Source: Andeanibacterium fulvum
GTDB taxonomy: Bacteria; Pseudomonadota; Alphaproteobacteria; Sphingomonadales; Sphingomonadaceae
Direction: 5' to 3'
Assembly (NCBI RefSeq): GCF_037154085.1
Contig: NZ_JBANRM010000002.1
Coordinates: 310,001-374,000, forward strand
DNA: 64,000 bases
Part shown: piece by piece, positions 34,000-41,841 of the stretch
Numbering within the stretch: position 1 is the first letter of the stretch
Layout: every line of letters begins with the position of its first letter
Position numbers and translations under genes: made by a program
The notes under the pieces: generated by a model
The model's database searches: none
What the model was told of the DNA's origin: nothing
What the model saw: the letters and a program-made list of their open reading frames with translations, nothing else

Positions 34000-34923
34000 T
34001 CAGGCCAGCAATTCGCGCGCGCGGTCGCAGTCGCGATTCATCTGCGCGATCAGTGCGTCGAGCGAATCGAACTTCGCCTCCGGCCGCAGGAAGTGGCGGA
34101 ACTGCACTTCGATCTCGCGATCGTAGAGATCGGAGGAGAAATCGAAGAAATGCGGTTCGAGCAGTTCGATCGGCGGCTCGAATTGCGGGCGGATGCCGAT
34201 ATTGGCGGCGCCTTTCAGCTGCTCGCCCGTATCCAGCACGGTGCCGGTGATCGCATAGACGCCGAAACGCGGGCGCAGATAGGCGCCCAGTGCCATGTTG
34301 GCGGTGGGAAAGCCGATTTCCCGGCCGCGCTTGTCGCCATGCTGCACAGTGCCGCGCACGGCGAAGGGGCGGGTCAGCAGGCGAGTGGCCACGTCGCATT
34401 CCCCGGCCTTGAGCGAATCGCGGATGCGGCTGGAAGACACGACCATGCCGCTTTCCATCACTTCGGGCACGGCGCGCGCGGCGATGCCATGGGGCTTGCC
34501 CAGCGCGATCAGCGTTTCGCGATTGCCGTCGCGGCCCTTGCCGAAAGTGAAATCCTCACCCGTGACCACGCCGGCCGCGCCGATGCGCTTGGCCAGCAGG
34601 GTGCAGACGAAATCGTCGGCATGGGTGGTGGCGAGATCCTCGTCGAAATGGAACACCAGCATGGCATCCGCCCCGGCGGCGGTGAACATTTCCTCGCGCT
34701 GGTCCAGCGTCGTGAGGCGGAAGGGCGGCACATGCGGCGCGAAATGGCGGATGGGATGCGGGTCGAACGTGGCGATGATCGCCGGGCGGCCTTCGCTGCG
34801 TGCCCATTCCACCGCTTCCCTGACCACGGCCTGATGGCCCAGGTGGAAGCCGTCGAAATTGCCCAGCGCCACGATCGCGCCGCGCAGGTTTTCGGGGATC
34901 GGCTGGCGGTGGTCGAGGCGCAT
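34000..34923 (-). CDS. ribF: Bifunctional riboflavin kinase / FAD synthetase
   Basis: The 307-residue enzyme makes FMN and FAD. The adenylyltransferase domain shows G-N-F-D-G-F-H-L-G-H near 21-30. The C-terminal kinase domain shows G-x-V-x-H-G-D-x-R-G-R-x-[IL]-G-[FY]-P-T-A-N near 190-210. Its ATG overlaps the folA stop by one base. ribF upstream of ileS-lspA is a common arrangement, here with two inserted genes. Confidence 0.96.
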   Translation of the reverse strand: MRLDHRQPIPENLRGAIVALGNFDGFHLGHQAVVREAVEWARSEGRPAIIATFDPHPIRHFAPHVPPFRLTTLDQREEMFTAAGADAMLVFHFDEDLATTHADDFVCTLLAKRIGAAGVVTGEDFTFGKGRDGNRETLIALGKPHGIAARAVPEVMESGMVVSSSRIRDSLKAGECDVATRLLTRPFAVRGTVQHGDKRGREIGFPTANMALGAYLRPRFGVYAITGTVLDTGEQLKGAANIGIRPQFEPPIELLEPHFFDFSSDLYDREIEVQFRHFLRPEAKFDSLDALIAQMNRDCDRARELLA

Positions 34924-35408
34924 CAGGGGCGTTTCTCCAGTGTAACGAAGGCGTAGGGCGGCCAGCCATCGGCGGCGGGATGGTCTTCGCGCGCAATCTC
35001 GCGCCATTCGGGGCCGGGATAGGGCATGTGGACGTCGCCCTTCGTATCCTCGTGCACCTCGGTCAGTTCGAAGCGGGTGGCCAGGGGCTCGAACAGGGCG
35101 AAGATTTCCGCCCCGCCGATCACGGAAACATCGCCATCGCCCGCCAGCGCCAGCGCTTCCTCCACCGAATGCGCCACTTCCGCGCCCTCGGCCTGCCATG
35201 CGGCATCGCGGGTCAGCACGATATGGCGGCGGCCGGGCAGCAGGCCGGGCAGGCTTTCGAAAGTCTTGCGGCCCATTACCATCGGCGTACCCATGGTCAG
35301 CCGCTTGAACCGCCTGAGATCGGCGGAAATCTGCCAGGGAACCCGGCCATCGATGGCAATTGTCCCATCGCTCGCACGTGCAACGATGAATAAAATGTCG
35401 CGCGCCAT
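34923..35408 (-). CDS. folA: Dihydrofolate reductase
   Basis: The 161-residue enzyme reduces dihydrofolate with NADPH. It shows V-P-W-x-x-x-x-D-L-R-x-F-K with the active-site Asp near 31, then M-G-R-K-T-F-E-S-L near 44-52, and S-V-I-G-G-A-E-I-F near 95. It is coupled to purK (upstream, one-base overlap) and ribF (downstream). Confidence 0.95.
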   Translation of the reverse strand: MARDILFIVARASDGTIAIDGRVPWQISADLRRFKRLTMGTPMVMGRKTFESLPGLLPGRRHIVLTRDAAWQAEGAEVAHSVEEALALAGDGDVSVIGGAEIFALFEPLATRFELTEVHEDTKGDVHMPYPGPEWREIAREDHPAADGWPPYAFVTLEKRP

Positions 35409-36472
35409 CAGCGGATCACCTTCGTCACATGGCCCATCTTGCGGCCTTCGCGCGCCTCGCTCTTGCCGTACAGGTGCAGGTGGTTCGCCCCGTCCAGCAG
35501 GATGGGCAGCACGTCCAGTGCTTCGTCGCCGATCAGATTGTCCATCACCACCTGCGCGCCGGTGAGCGAGGTATCGCCCAGTGGCAGACCGCAGATCGCG
35601 CGGATGTGGTTTTCGAACTGGCTCGTCACCGCGCCTTCGATGGTCCAGTGCCCCGAATTGTGCACCCGGGGCGCCATTTCGTTGAATACCGGGCCGTCAT
35701 CCGTGGCGAAGAATTCGCAGGAGAGCACGCCGACATAGCCAAGCTCTTCCGCCATGCGCGCGGCAAAGTGACGGGCTTCGGCCACTTGGGCCTGCACCGC
35801 AGGCGATCCCGGCACGGTCGAAGTGGCCAGGATGCCGCCGACATGGACGTTTTCGGCGCTATCCCAGAAGCGAATCTCGCCATCGAGGCCGCGCACCAGA
35901 ATCACAGAGAATTCCGCGGCGAAAGTCACGAAGCCTTCCAGCACGCAGGCATGGCGGCCAATCTCCTGCCAAAGCTGTGCCGGGTCTTCTCCGCCGGAAA
36001 GGCGGATCTGGCCCTTGCCGTCATAGCCGAGGCGATTGGTCTTCAGGATCGAGGGCGTGCCGATCTCGGCAATTGCCGCCGCAAGCTGTTCTGGCGATTC
36101 GACCAGCGCGAAGGGCGCGGTTACCCCGCCGCAATCGCGTGCGAAATTCTTCTCGTTGCTGCGCGACTGGGCAATTTCCAGCACCTTCGGGCCGGGGCGC
36201 AGCGGGGCGATGTCCGCGATCATCGCCAGCGGGCCGGCGGCGACGTTTTCGAACTCGTAAGTGATGACGTCGCATTGCGCGGCGAAATCGGCCAGCGCCT
36301 GTGTGTCGTGCCAGTCGGCACGGGTCAGTCGGGCGGAAACCTCGCCCGCCACGCTTTCCGTCTCCGGCGCGTAGATATGGCAATTATAGCCGAGCTGGGC
36401 GGCCGAAACCGCCATCATGCGGCCGAGCTGGCCGCCGCCGAGAATGCCGATTGTGGCGCCGGGAAGAAGCAT
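35408..36472 (-). CDS. purK: N5-carboxyaminoimidazole ribonucleotide synthase
   Basis: The 354-residue ATP-grasp enzyme converts AIR to N5-CAIR for purine synthesis. It begins with the G-I-L-G-G-G-Q-L-G-R-M motif and has S-I-L-K-T-N-R-L-G-Y-D-G-K-G-Q near 138-153 and N-E-M-A-P-R-V-H-N-S-G-H-W near 266-278. It follows purE by ten bases. Confidence 0.97.
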   Translation of the reverse strand: MLLPGATIGILGGGQLGRMMAVSAAQLGYNCHIYAPETESVAGEVSARLTRADWHDTQALADFAAQCDVITYEFENVAAGPLAMIADIAPLRPGPKVLEIAQSRSNEKNFARDCGGVTAPFALVESPEQLAAAIAEIGTPSILKTNRLGYDGKGQIRLSGGEDPAQLWQEIGRHACVLEGFVTFAAEFSVILVRGLDGEIRFWDSAENVHVGGILATSTVPGSPAVQAQVAEARHFAARMAEELGYVGVLSCEFFATDDGPVFNEMAPRVHNSGHWTIEGAVTSQFENHIRAICGLPLGDTSLTGAQVVMDNLIGDEALDVLPILLDGANHLHLYGKSEAREGRKMGHVTKVIR

Positions 36473-36482
36473 GGACCTCGCT

Positions 36483-36992
36483 CTAGTCGTCGGAAGGCTT
36501 TTCCGCCACCGATGCCGTATTGGCCGCGCGCCAGGCCTTCAGCCTGTCCGAAAGGGCGGGGTCAGACAAGGCGAGGATCGCGGCGGCATGAAGTCCGGCG
36601 TTGGTCGCGCCCGCTTCGCCAATGGCCAGTGTGCCCACGGGAATGCCTGCCGGCATCTGGACGATGGAAAGCAGGCTGTCTTGCCCGGACAGCGCCTTGG
36701 ACTTCACCGGAACGCCCAGCACGGGCAGGTGAGTGAGCGAGGCGACCATGCCCGGCAGATGCGCCGCGCCGCCTGCACCCGCGATAATCACGTGGAAGCC
36801 CTGCGCTTCGGCCGACCGGGCAAAATCGAACATGCGTTCGGGCGTGCGATGGGCGGAAACGATTCGCGCATCGTAAGCGACACCCAGATCGTCGAGCACC
36901 TTGGCGGCGCATTGCATGGTCGGCCAGTCCGATTGGCTGCCCATGATGATCGCCACTTTCGGCGCCCCGCTCGGTGCAGTCGCTTCCCCCAT
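36483..36992 (-). CDS. purE: N5-carboxyaminoimidazole ribonucleotide mutase
   Basis: The 169-residue enzyme works after PurK. It shows M-G-S-Q-S-D-W-P-T-M near 18-27, S-A-H-R-T-P near 46-51 with the active-site His, and G-A-G-G-A-A-H-L-P-G near 72-81. It overlaps or abuts its neighbours within the leftward operon. Confidence 0.97.
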   Translation of the reverse strand: MGEATAPSGAPKVAIIMGSQSDWPTMQCAAKVLDDLGVAYDARIVSAHRTPERMFDFARSAEAQGFHVIIAGAGGAAHLPGMVASLTHLPVLGVPVKSKALSGQDSLLSIVQMPAGIPVGTLAIGEAGATNAGLHAAAILALSDPALSDRLKAWRAANTASVAEKPSDD

Positions 36993-36993
36993 C

Positions 36994-37692
36994 TTACCTG
37001 TCCTTCAGATAGTGCCGTTCGCCCGGCACCAGGGCATCGTCGAAATCATAGACGATGGGCTGGCCGGTCGGGATTTCGAGCCCGGTGATATCATCGTCGG
37101 AAATGCCCGACAGATGCTTCACCAGCGCGCGCAGCGAATTGCCATGTGCGGCGACGATCACTGTCTTGCCTGCGGAAAGCTCAGGCAGGATGGTGCTTTC
37201 GTAATAGGGCAGCACGCGGGCGATAGTGTCCTTCAGGCTTTCGGTCGCCGGCACGTCGATCCCGGCATAGCGCGGATCGGAAGCCAGGTCGAAAGGCCCG
37301 CCCGCATCCATCGGCGGGGGCGGCACGTCGAAGCTGCGACGCCAGATCTTCACCTGCTCGTCGCCATGCTTGGCGGCGGTCTCCGCCTTGTCGAGCCCGG
37401 TCAGCCCGCCATAGTGGCGCTCGTTCAGGCGCCAGTCCTTGGTTTCGGGAATCCACAGGCGGCCGCAATGGCGCAGCACGATATGCAGGGTGCGGATCGC
37501 GCGGGTCTGCAGCGAAGTGAAAGCGCGGGTGGGCAGCAGGCCCTTGGCGCCCAGCAATTCGCCCGCGGCGCGCGCTTCGGCGATTCCCTGATCGGTCAGG
37601 TCCACGTCCCACCAGCCGGTGAATCGGTTTTCCAGGTTCCACTGGCTCTGGCCATGACGGACTAGGATAAGGCTGGCGCGGGGGGTGGACAC
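36994..37692 (-). CDS. gpmA: 2,3-bisphosphoglycerate-dependent phosphoglycerate mutase
   Basis: The 232-residue glycolytic enzyme shows L-V-R-H-G-Q-S-x-W-N near 10-19 with the phosphorylated His, L-N-E-R-H-Y-G-G-L-T-G near 90, and A-A-H-G-N-S-L-R near 170. A GTG at 37692 is chosen because an AGGAG stands about ten bases before it; an alternative GTG at 37725 lacks such a site. It lies one base upstream of the purE start region in the same train. Confidence 0.94.
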   Translation of the reverse strand: MSTPRASLILVRHGQSQWNLENRFTGWWDVDLTDQGIAEARAAGELLGAKGLLPTRAFTSLQTRAIRTLHIVLRHCGRLWIPETKDWRLNERHYGGLTGLDKAETAAKHGDEQVKIWRRSFDVPPPPMDAGGPFDLASDPRYAGIDVPATESLKDTIARVLPYYESTILPELSAGKTVIVAAHGNSLRALVKHLSGISDDDITGLEIPTGQPIVYDFDDALVPGERHYLKDR

Positions 37693-37731
37693 GGGCAATC
37701 TGCTCCTGCTCTCGGTCGGGAGCACGTCGCC

Positions 37732-37917
37732 CTAGCTTTTCGAAGCCTCTTTGGGAAGTGCGGCGTTTTCGCCCCGATCCGCGCTGCCGTCCTGCATTTC
37801 GCGCGTCTCCATCTCGCGGGACTGCGCCTTGCGGCGGCGCAGGTTTTCGCGGAGCTTGGCGGCAAGCCGTTCTTCTCGGGTAAGGGTGGCGGGATCGTCC
37901 TTCATTGCGAAAGGCAT
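37732..37917 (-). CDS. Small conserved basic protein, unknown function
   Basis: The 61-residue product contains L-T-R-E-E-R-L-A-A-K-L-R-E-N-L-R-R-R-K-A near 12-31, a strongly helical, basic segment, and an acidic low-complexity tail. Starts at 37917 or 37905 are possible. I recall similar tiny proteins in sphingomonads but know no function. It heads the gpmA transcript, 39 bases upstream. Confidence 0.65.
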   Translation of the reverse strand: MPFAMKDDPATLTREERLAAKLRENLRRRKAQSREMETREMQDGSADRGENAALPKEASKS

Positions 37918-37936
37918 TGCCGCAGCCGGGCAGTGC

Positions 37937-37966
37937 TTGACAAGCCCTGCCGGCCCCGCCAATAGC
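37937..37966 (+). promoter_or_regulatory. Candidate promoter for tRNA-Thr
   Basis: A consensus -35 TTGACA at 37937-37942 is followed at 17-18 bases by AATAGC, a weak -10. The tRNA begins about 55 bases later, leaving a short leader. The site overlaps nothing on the plus strand but lies upstream of the minus-strand small gene. Confidence 0.4.
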
Positions 37967-38018
37967 GCGCCCCTGCCGGACAGGGCTTTTGCGCCTTGCC
38001 CCGCATATGAAATGGTTG

Positions 38019-38093
<75 letters not shown>

Positions 38094-38212
38094 TTTCCCT
38101 ACTTTCCTGAAAGAACTTCCGGAACGTGGCCCAAAAGCGAAGGGCCCCGGCTTGCGCCGAGGCCCCGGGGCCGGTGCGGATGCGTCGGGCCGCCCGGCCC
38201 GATTATGCGGCG

Positions 38213-38617
38213 TCAGTAGAAAACACCGTAATAACGATAGAGGCTGCTGCCATAGGCCGTGTCGAATGCGGGCGGCTCGTCGCCCGTGTAATAGGGCGCA
38301 TCGCGCAGCTTTTCCTTGTCGATCGCCACGACATAGCCGTCCTTTTCGGTGTCGTAATCCAGCGCATCCCAGGGAATCGGGTGATAGCTTTCGCCCAGGC
38401 CCAGAAAGCCGCCGAAGCTCATCACGGCATATTTCACCTGCCCGCTGCGCTTGCCGATCATCAGGTGATTCACATGGCCAAGCCTGTCGCCATCGGTGGA
38501 ATAGACCGCCGTGCCATCGACCTTGTCGGACGAGATGAGGTCATGGGTCTCGTCATCTTCCAGAGGGCGAGTGCCGGTGGAGCCGGTCGCGAAGGTGTCG
38601 TTGGTCATCTGGTTCAT
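38213..38617 (-). CDS. PRC-barrel domain protein
   Basis: The 134-residue protein has a PRC-barrel at about 25-100: L-I-S-S-D-K-V-D-G-T-A-V-Y near 27, D-R-L-G-H-V-N-H-L-M-I near 44, and P-I-P-W-D-A-L near 80. The C-terminal tail is rich in Tyr (S-L-Y-R-Y-Y-G-V-F-Y). PRC barrels occur in photosynthetic reaction centres and in stress or RNA-processing proteins; the function of this one is unknown. GGAGAG precedes the chosen ATG. Confidence 0.88.
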   Translation of the reverse strand: MNQMTNDTFATGSTGTRPLEDDETHDLISSDKVDGTAVYSTDGDRLGHVNHLMIGKRSGQVKYAVMSFGGFLGLGESYHPIPWDALDYDTEKDGYVVAIDKEKLRDAPYYTGDEPPAFDTAYGSSLYRYYGVFY

Positions 38618-38753
38618 GTCGCATCTCTCCGTTGGGTTGGAGGCGATATGGCGGCGCGATGCATCCGCCTCGCCCATGAAGAACCAACGGGAGGCCATGC
38701 GACCTGTTCCGGCGCTCACCGCAGGCAGGGCGCGGACCGGCGAGGAATGGGCG

Positions 38754-39044
38754 TCAGGCGCGCAGATCGGCCCATTCAGGGTGCCGCTGGAACTGGGCGG
38801 CGACATAGGAACATTGCGGCACGATTCGGAAACCCTGCTCGCGCGCATCGGCGATCAGCGCTTTCACCAGTTCGCTCGCAATGCCGCGTCCGCCGATCTC
38901 CTTGGGCACGAGAGTATGATCGACCGTGCGGATATCGTCCTGCTGCACCCATGTCAGGCGGCCGATGAAGTGACTGTCCGCCGGATGGGCGCGATATTCG
39001 CCATGGTCGCCATGATCGATGCGGGTGATGGATAAGCCTTCCAT
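38754..39044 (-). CDS. Small GNAT-fold N-acetyltransferase (YjdJ-like)
   Basis: The 96-residue protein fits the short GNAT group: G-E-Y-R-A near 15, then L-V-P-x-E-I-G-G-R-G-I-A-S-E-L-V-K-A-L near 46-63, then I-V-P-Q-C-S-Y-V near 74-81. The C-S-Y-V and H-P-E-W tail are typical of the YjdJ/GTLF1 type. Substrate is unknown. It is divergent from the threonine aldolase gene by 65 bases. Confidence 0.87.
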   Translation of the reverse strand: MEGLSITRIDHGDHGEYRAHPADSHFIGRLTWVQQDDIRTVDHTLVPKEIGGRGIASELVKALIADAREQGFRIVPQCSYVAAQFQRHPEWADLRA

Positions 39045-39109
39045 GGGGATGCTCCTTCTGCCTTCGCGGGAATCTTGCACATGGCCCGGCCCGGGTCCAT
39101 GGCGCTGCC

Positions 39110-40105
39110 ATGCAGTTCCTCTCCGACAATGCGGCGCGCGTGCATCCGGCAGTGTGGGCGGCAATGCAGGCAGCCGATTCGGCGGACCGGCCCTATGACG
39201 GCGATGCCGTGTCACAGCGGATGGACGAGGCATTTTCGGCCCTGTTCGGGCGCGAGGTGGCGGCGATCTGGGTGGCCACCGGCACGGCGGCCAATTGCCT
39301 TGCGCTCACTACCATGGTGCAGCCCCATGGCGGCGTGATCTGCCACCGCGAGGCCCATATCGAAATGGACGAGTGCGGCGCACCGGGCTTTTTCCTCCAT
39401 GGCGCCAAGCTGCTGCTGGCCGATGGGGAAGGGGCGAAGCTGACGCCGGAAAGCATCGGCGCGGTGCTGGCGGGCATTACGCGCGGCGTGCATCAGGTGC
39501 CGGCGCAGGCGATCTCGATCACGCAGGCGAGCGAATATGGCCGGGCCTATTGTCCGGATGAACTGGCGGCGATCGGCGCGCTGGCGAAGAGCCACGACCT
39601 TGGCCTGCATATGGACGGCGCACGCTTTGCCAATGCCACCGCTTTCCTTGGCTGCTCGCCGTCCGAATCGGCCGGGCCGGTCGACGCGCTGAGCTTCGGC
39701 TGCGTGAAGAATGGCGGGATGGATGCCGAGGCAGTGGTGTTCTTCGATCCTGCTCAGGCCGACCTTGCCCGCTGGCGGCGCAAGCGGGCCGGGCATTTGC
39801 AGTCCAAGGGTCGTTACCTGGCGGCACAAGTGCTCGCGCTGGTCGAAAAAGGCCTGTGGCTGGAAAATGCCCGCGCGGCCAATGCGGCGGCGCTGGAAGT
39901 GGCGAGCGGCGCGCTGGATCGCCTGCTCCATCCGGTGGAGGCGAACGAGGTGTTCCTGCGCATGGACGGCGCGGAACGCGCGGCCCTGCGGGCGCAGGGC
40001 TTCGCTTTCTATGACTGGGACGATGCCTCCGTCCGTATGGTCACGGCGTGGGATACGAAGGCTGAACACGCAGGCGCGCTGGCAAAGGCGATTGCCGCCC
40101 TATGA
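39110..40105 (+). CDS. ltaE: Low-specificity threonine aldolase family, PLP enzyme
   Basis: The 331-residue PLP-dependent lyase cleaves threonine-type beta-hydroxy amino acids. It shows D-N-A-A near the N-terminus, the H-x-x-x-x-E cofactor region near 80 (C-H-R-E-A-H-I-E-M-D-E-C-G-A-P), L-H-M-D-G-A-R near 165, and the PLP lysine in S-F-G-C-V-K-N-G-G-M near 200. The next gene overlaps its stop by four bases. Confidence 0.9.
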   Translation: MQFLSDNAARVHPAVWAAMQAADSADRPYDGDAVSQRMDEAFSALFGREVAAIWVATGTAANCLALTTMVQPHGGVICHREAHIEMDECGAPGFFLHGAKLLLADGEGAKLTPESIGAVLAGITRGVHQVPAQAISITQASEYGRAYCPDELAAIGALAKSHDLGLHMDGARFANATAFLGCSPSESAGPVDALSFGCVKNGGMDAEAVVFFDPAQADLARWRRKRAGHLQSKGRYLAAQVLALVEKGLWLENARAANAAALEVASGALDRLLHPVEANEVFLRMDGAERAALRAQGFAFYDWDDASVRMVTAWDTKAEHAGALAKAIAAL

Positions 40106-41043
40106 GCGAGACGCCTGCCGACGGCGCCGCCCAACCCCTGCTGCGGCCCGCCATCGTCATTCCCTTCACGCTGACCGCCCTGATCTGGGGCGCGACGTGG
40201 TTTGCGATCAAGGATCAGCTCCACGCCGCGCCGCCCAGCTGGTCGGTCACCTGGCGTTTCATCGTCGCGGCCATCGGCATGGGTGTGCTGGTGCTGGCGC
40301 GCGGGCAGAGTTTCCGCCTGAGCCGCGGAGGGCACGTTGTGGCCGCCCTATTCGGGCTCACTCAGTTCTGCCTCAATTTCAACCTGCTCTACCGGGCCGA
40401 GGCCTATCTCACATCGGGCATCGTCGCGGTGATGTTCGCCATGCTGATGCTGCCCAATGCGCTGCTGGGGCGGGTCTTCCTGGGGATCAGGGTGACGGCC
40501 CGCTTCGTTGTGGGAACGCTGGTGGCGCTGGCGGGGATCGGCCTGTTGCTGCTGCACGAAGCGCAGGTGGCGTCACTGGCCGGCGGGCTGGCGCGCGGCG
40601 GGGTCGTCACCGGTATCGTGCTGGCCTGTGCGTCGATTCTCGCGGCGTCGGCGGCCAATGTGATGCAGGCCGGGCAGACGGCCCGGCGGCAACCGATTCT
40701 CGCCATGCTGTTCTGGGCGCTGCTGTGGGGCGCCGTGGGCGATTTCTGCATTGCCTGGGTGCTCGCAGGCCCGCCTGTGCTGCCGCTGGATGCGCGCTAT
40801 CTCGCCGGGGTGCTCTATCTGGGAATCATGGGGTCGGTCGTGACCTTCCCGCTCTATTTCACCCTGATCCGCGAGCTTGGGCCGGGCCGCGCGGCCTATA
40901 ATGGCGTGGTGGTGCCGATTGTCGCCATGCTGATCTCGACTCTGGCGGAAGGCTATCGCTGGTCGCTGCTTTCGGCTGCCGGGGCGGTGCTGGCGCTGCT
41001 GGGCATGGTGCTGGCGTTGAGGGCGCGCAGCCCTTCGCGATAA
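40102..41043 (+). CDS. EamA/DMT-family transporter
   Basis: The 313-residue membrane protein has ten predicted helices in two EamA repeats, with I-W-G-A-T-W-F near residue 27-33. Such proteins export amino acids or other metabolites. The start overlaps the aldolase stop, so the two are coupled. The 3' end overlaps the convergent epimerase-like gene by 91 bases. Confidence 0.9.
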   Translation: MSETPADGAAQPLLRPAIVIPFTLTALIWGATWFAIKDQLHAAPPSWSVTWRFIVAAIGMGVLVLARGQSFRLSRGGHVVAALFGLTQFCLNFNLLYRAEAYLTSGIVAVMFAMLMLPNALLGRVFLGIRVTARFVVGTLVALAGIGLLLLHEAQVASLAGGLARGGVVTGIVLACASILAASAANVMQAGQTARRQPILAMLFWALLWGAVGDFCIAWVLAGPPVLPLDARYLAGVLYLGIMGSVVTFPLYFTLIRELGPGRAAYNGVVVPIVAMLISTLAEGYRWSLLSAAGAVLALLGMVLALRARSPSR

Positions 41044-41789
41044 GTGGGGTATGCGGGCTTCCAGCCAAGCACGCGCTTGGCCTTGCCATTCGCGATGCGG
41101 CGGTTTTCCGTGTAGAAGGCCAGCGCCTGCTCGCTCAACCCGGCATCTTCCAGCGCAACCAGCGGCGGCAGGGGCGCGCCCAGCAGGCGGCAGGCTTCCT
41201 CGATCACCTCGTTCTGCGAACAGGGATAATCGTCGGCCAGATTATAGGCTCCGGCTGGCGCGTTCACGGCCTTCACCACGCCGCTGGCAATGTCTGTCAC
41301 ATGCACCCGGCTGAACATCTGCCCCGGTACGTCGATCCGCCGCGCCTTGCCTTCGCGCACCCGGTCCAGCGCGCTGCGGCCCGGTCCGTAGATACCGGGC
41401 AGGCGGAACACATGCGCGCCCAGTTCCAGCCAGCGCGTATCGATTGCGGCCCGCGCCGTGCGCCTGCCGCCGCCGGTCGGCGCGCCCTCGTCGATCCAGG
41501 CCCCGCCAGTGTCGCCATAGACGCCGGTGGAAGAGAGATAGCCAAGCCAGCGGCCTGCCAGCGCCGGGCCATAGCGTTGCAGCACCGGGTCCAGCCCGCT
41601 CTCGGGATCGGGTGGGACGGAAGAAATCACATGGCTGGCCAGATCCAGCGCCTCGTGCACGCCGTGCTCGTCATCGAAGGCGATATTGCCGCTTCTGCCC
41701 GTTGCATCGACCTGCCAGCCCTGCGCCCGCAGGTCTCTGGCGATGAAGCCGGCCGTGTAACCAAGGCCGAAGATCAGGAAATGGGCCAT
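40953..41789 (-). CDS. NAD-dependent epimerase/dehydratase-like protein (YeeZ type)
   Basis: The 278-residue protein has an N-terminal Rossmann motif with G-L-G-Y-T-A-G-F and L-S-S-T-G-V-Y-G-D near 85-95. R-L-P-G-I-Y-G-P-G-R-S-A-L near 128-140 is diagnostic of the YeeZ-like SDR group. The classical Y-x3-K pair is not obvious. The last 25 residues overlap the coding region of the convergent DMT gene. Confidence 0.87.
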   Translation of the reverse strand: MAHFLIFGLGYTAGFIARDLRAQGWQVDATGRSGNIAFDDEHGVHEALDLASHVISSVPPDPESGLDPVLQRYGPALAGRWLGYLSSTGVYGDTGGAWIDEGAPTGGGRRTARAAIDTRWLELGAHVFRLPGIYGPGRSALDRVREGKARRIDVPGQMFSRVHVTDIASGVVKAVNAPAGAYNLADDYPCSQNEVIEEACRLLGAPLPPLVALEDAGLSEQALAFYTENRRIANGKAKRVLGWKPAYPTYREGLRALNASTMPSSASTAPAAESSDQR

Positions 41790-41841
41790 GCCGCCAATCT
41801 AGCCATTGGATGCGGCCTGCAAAGCACTTAAGTGAAAAAGC

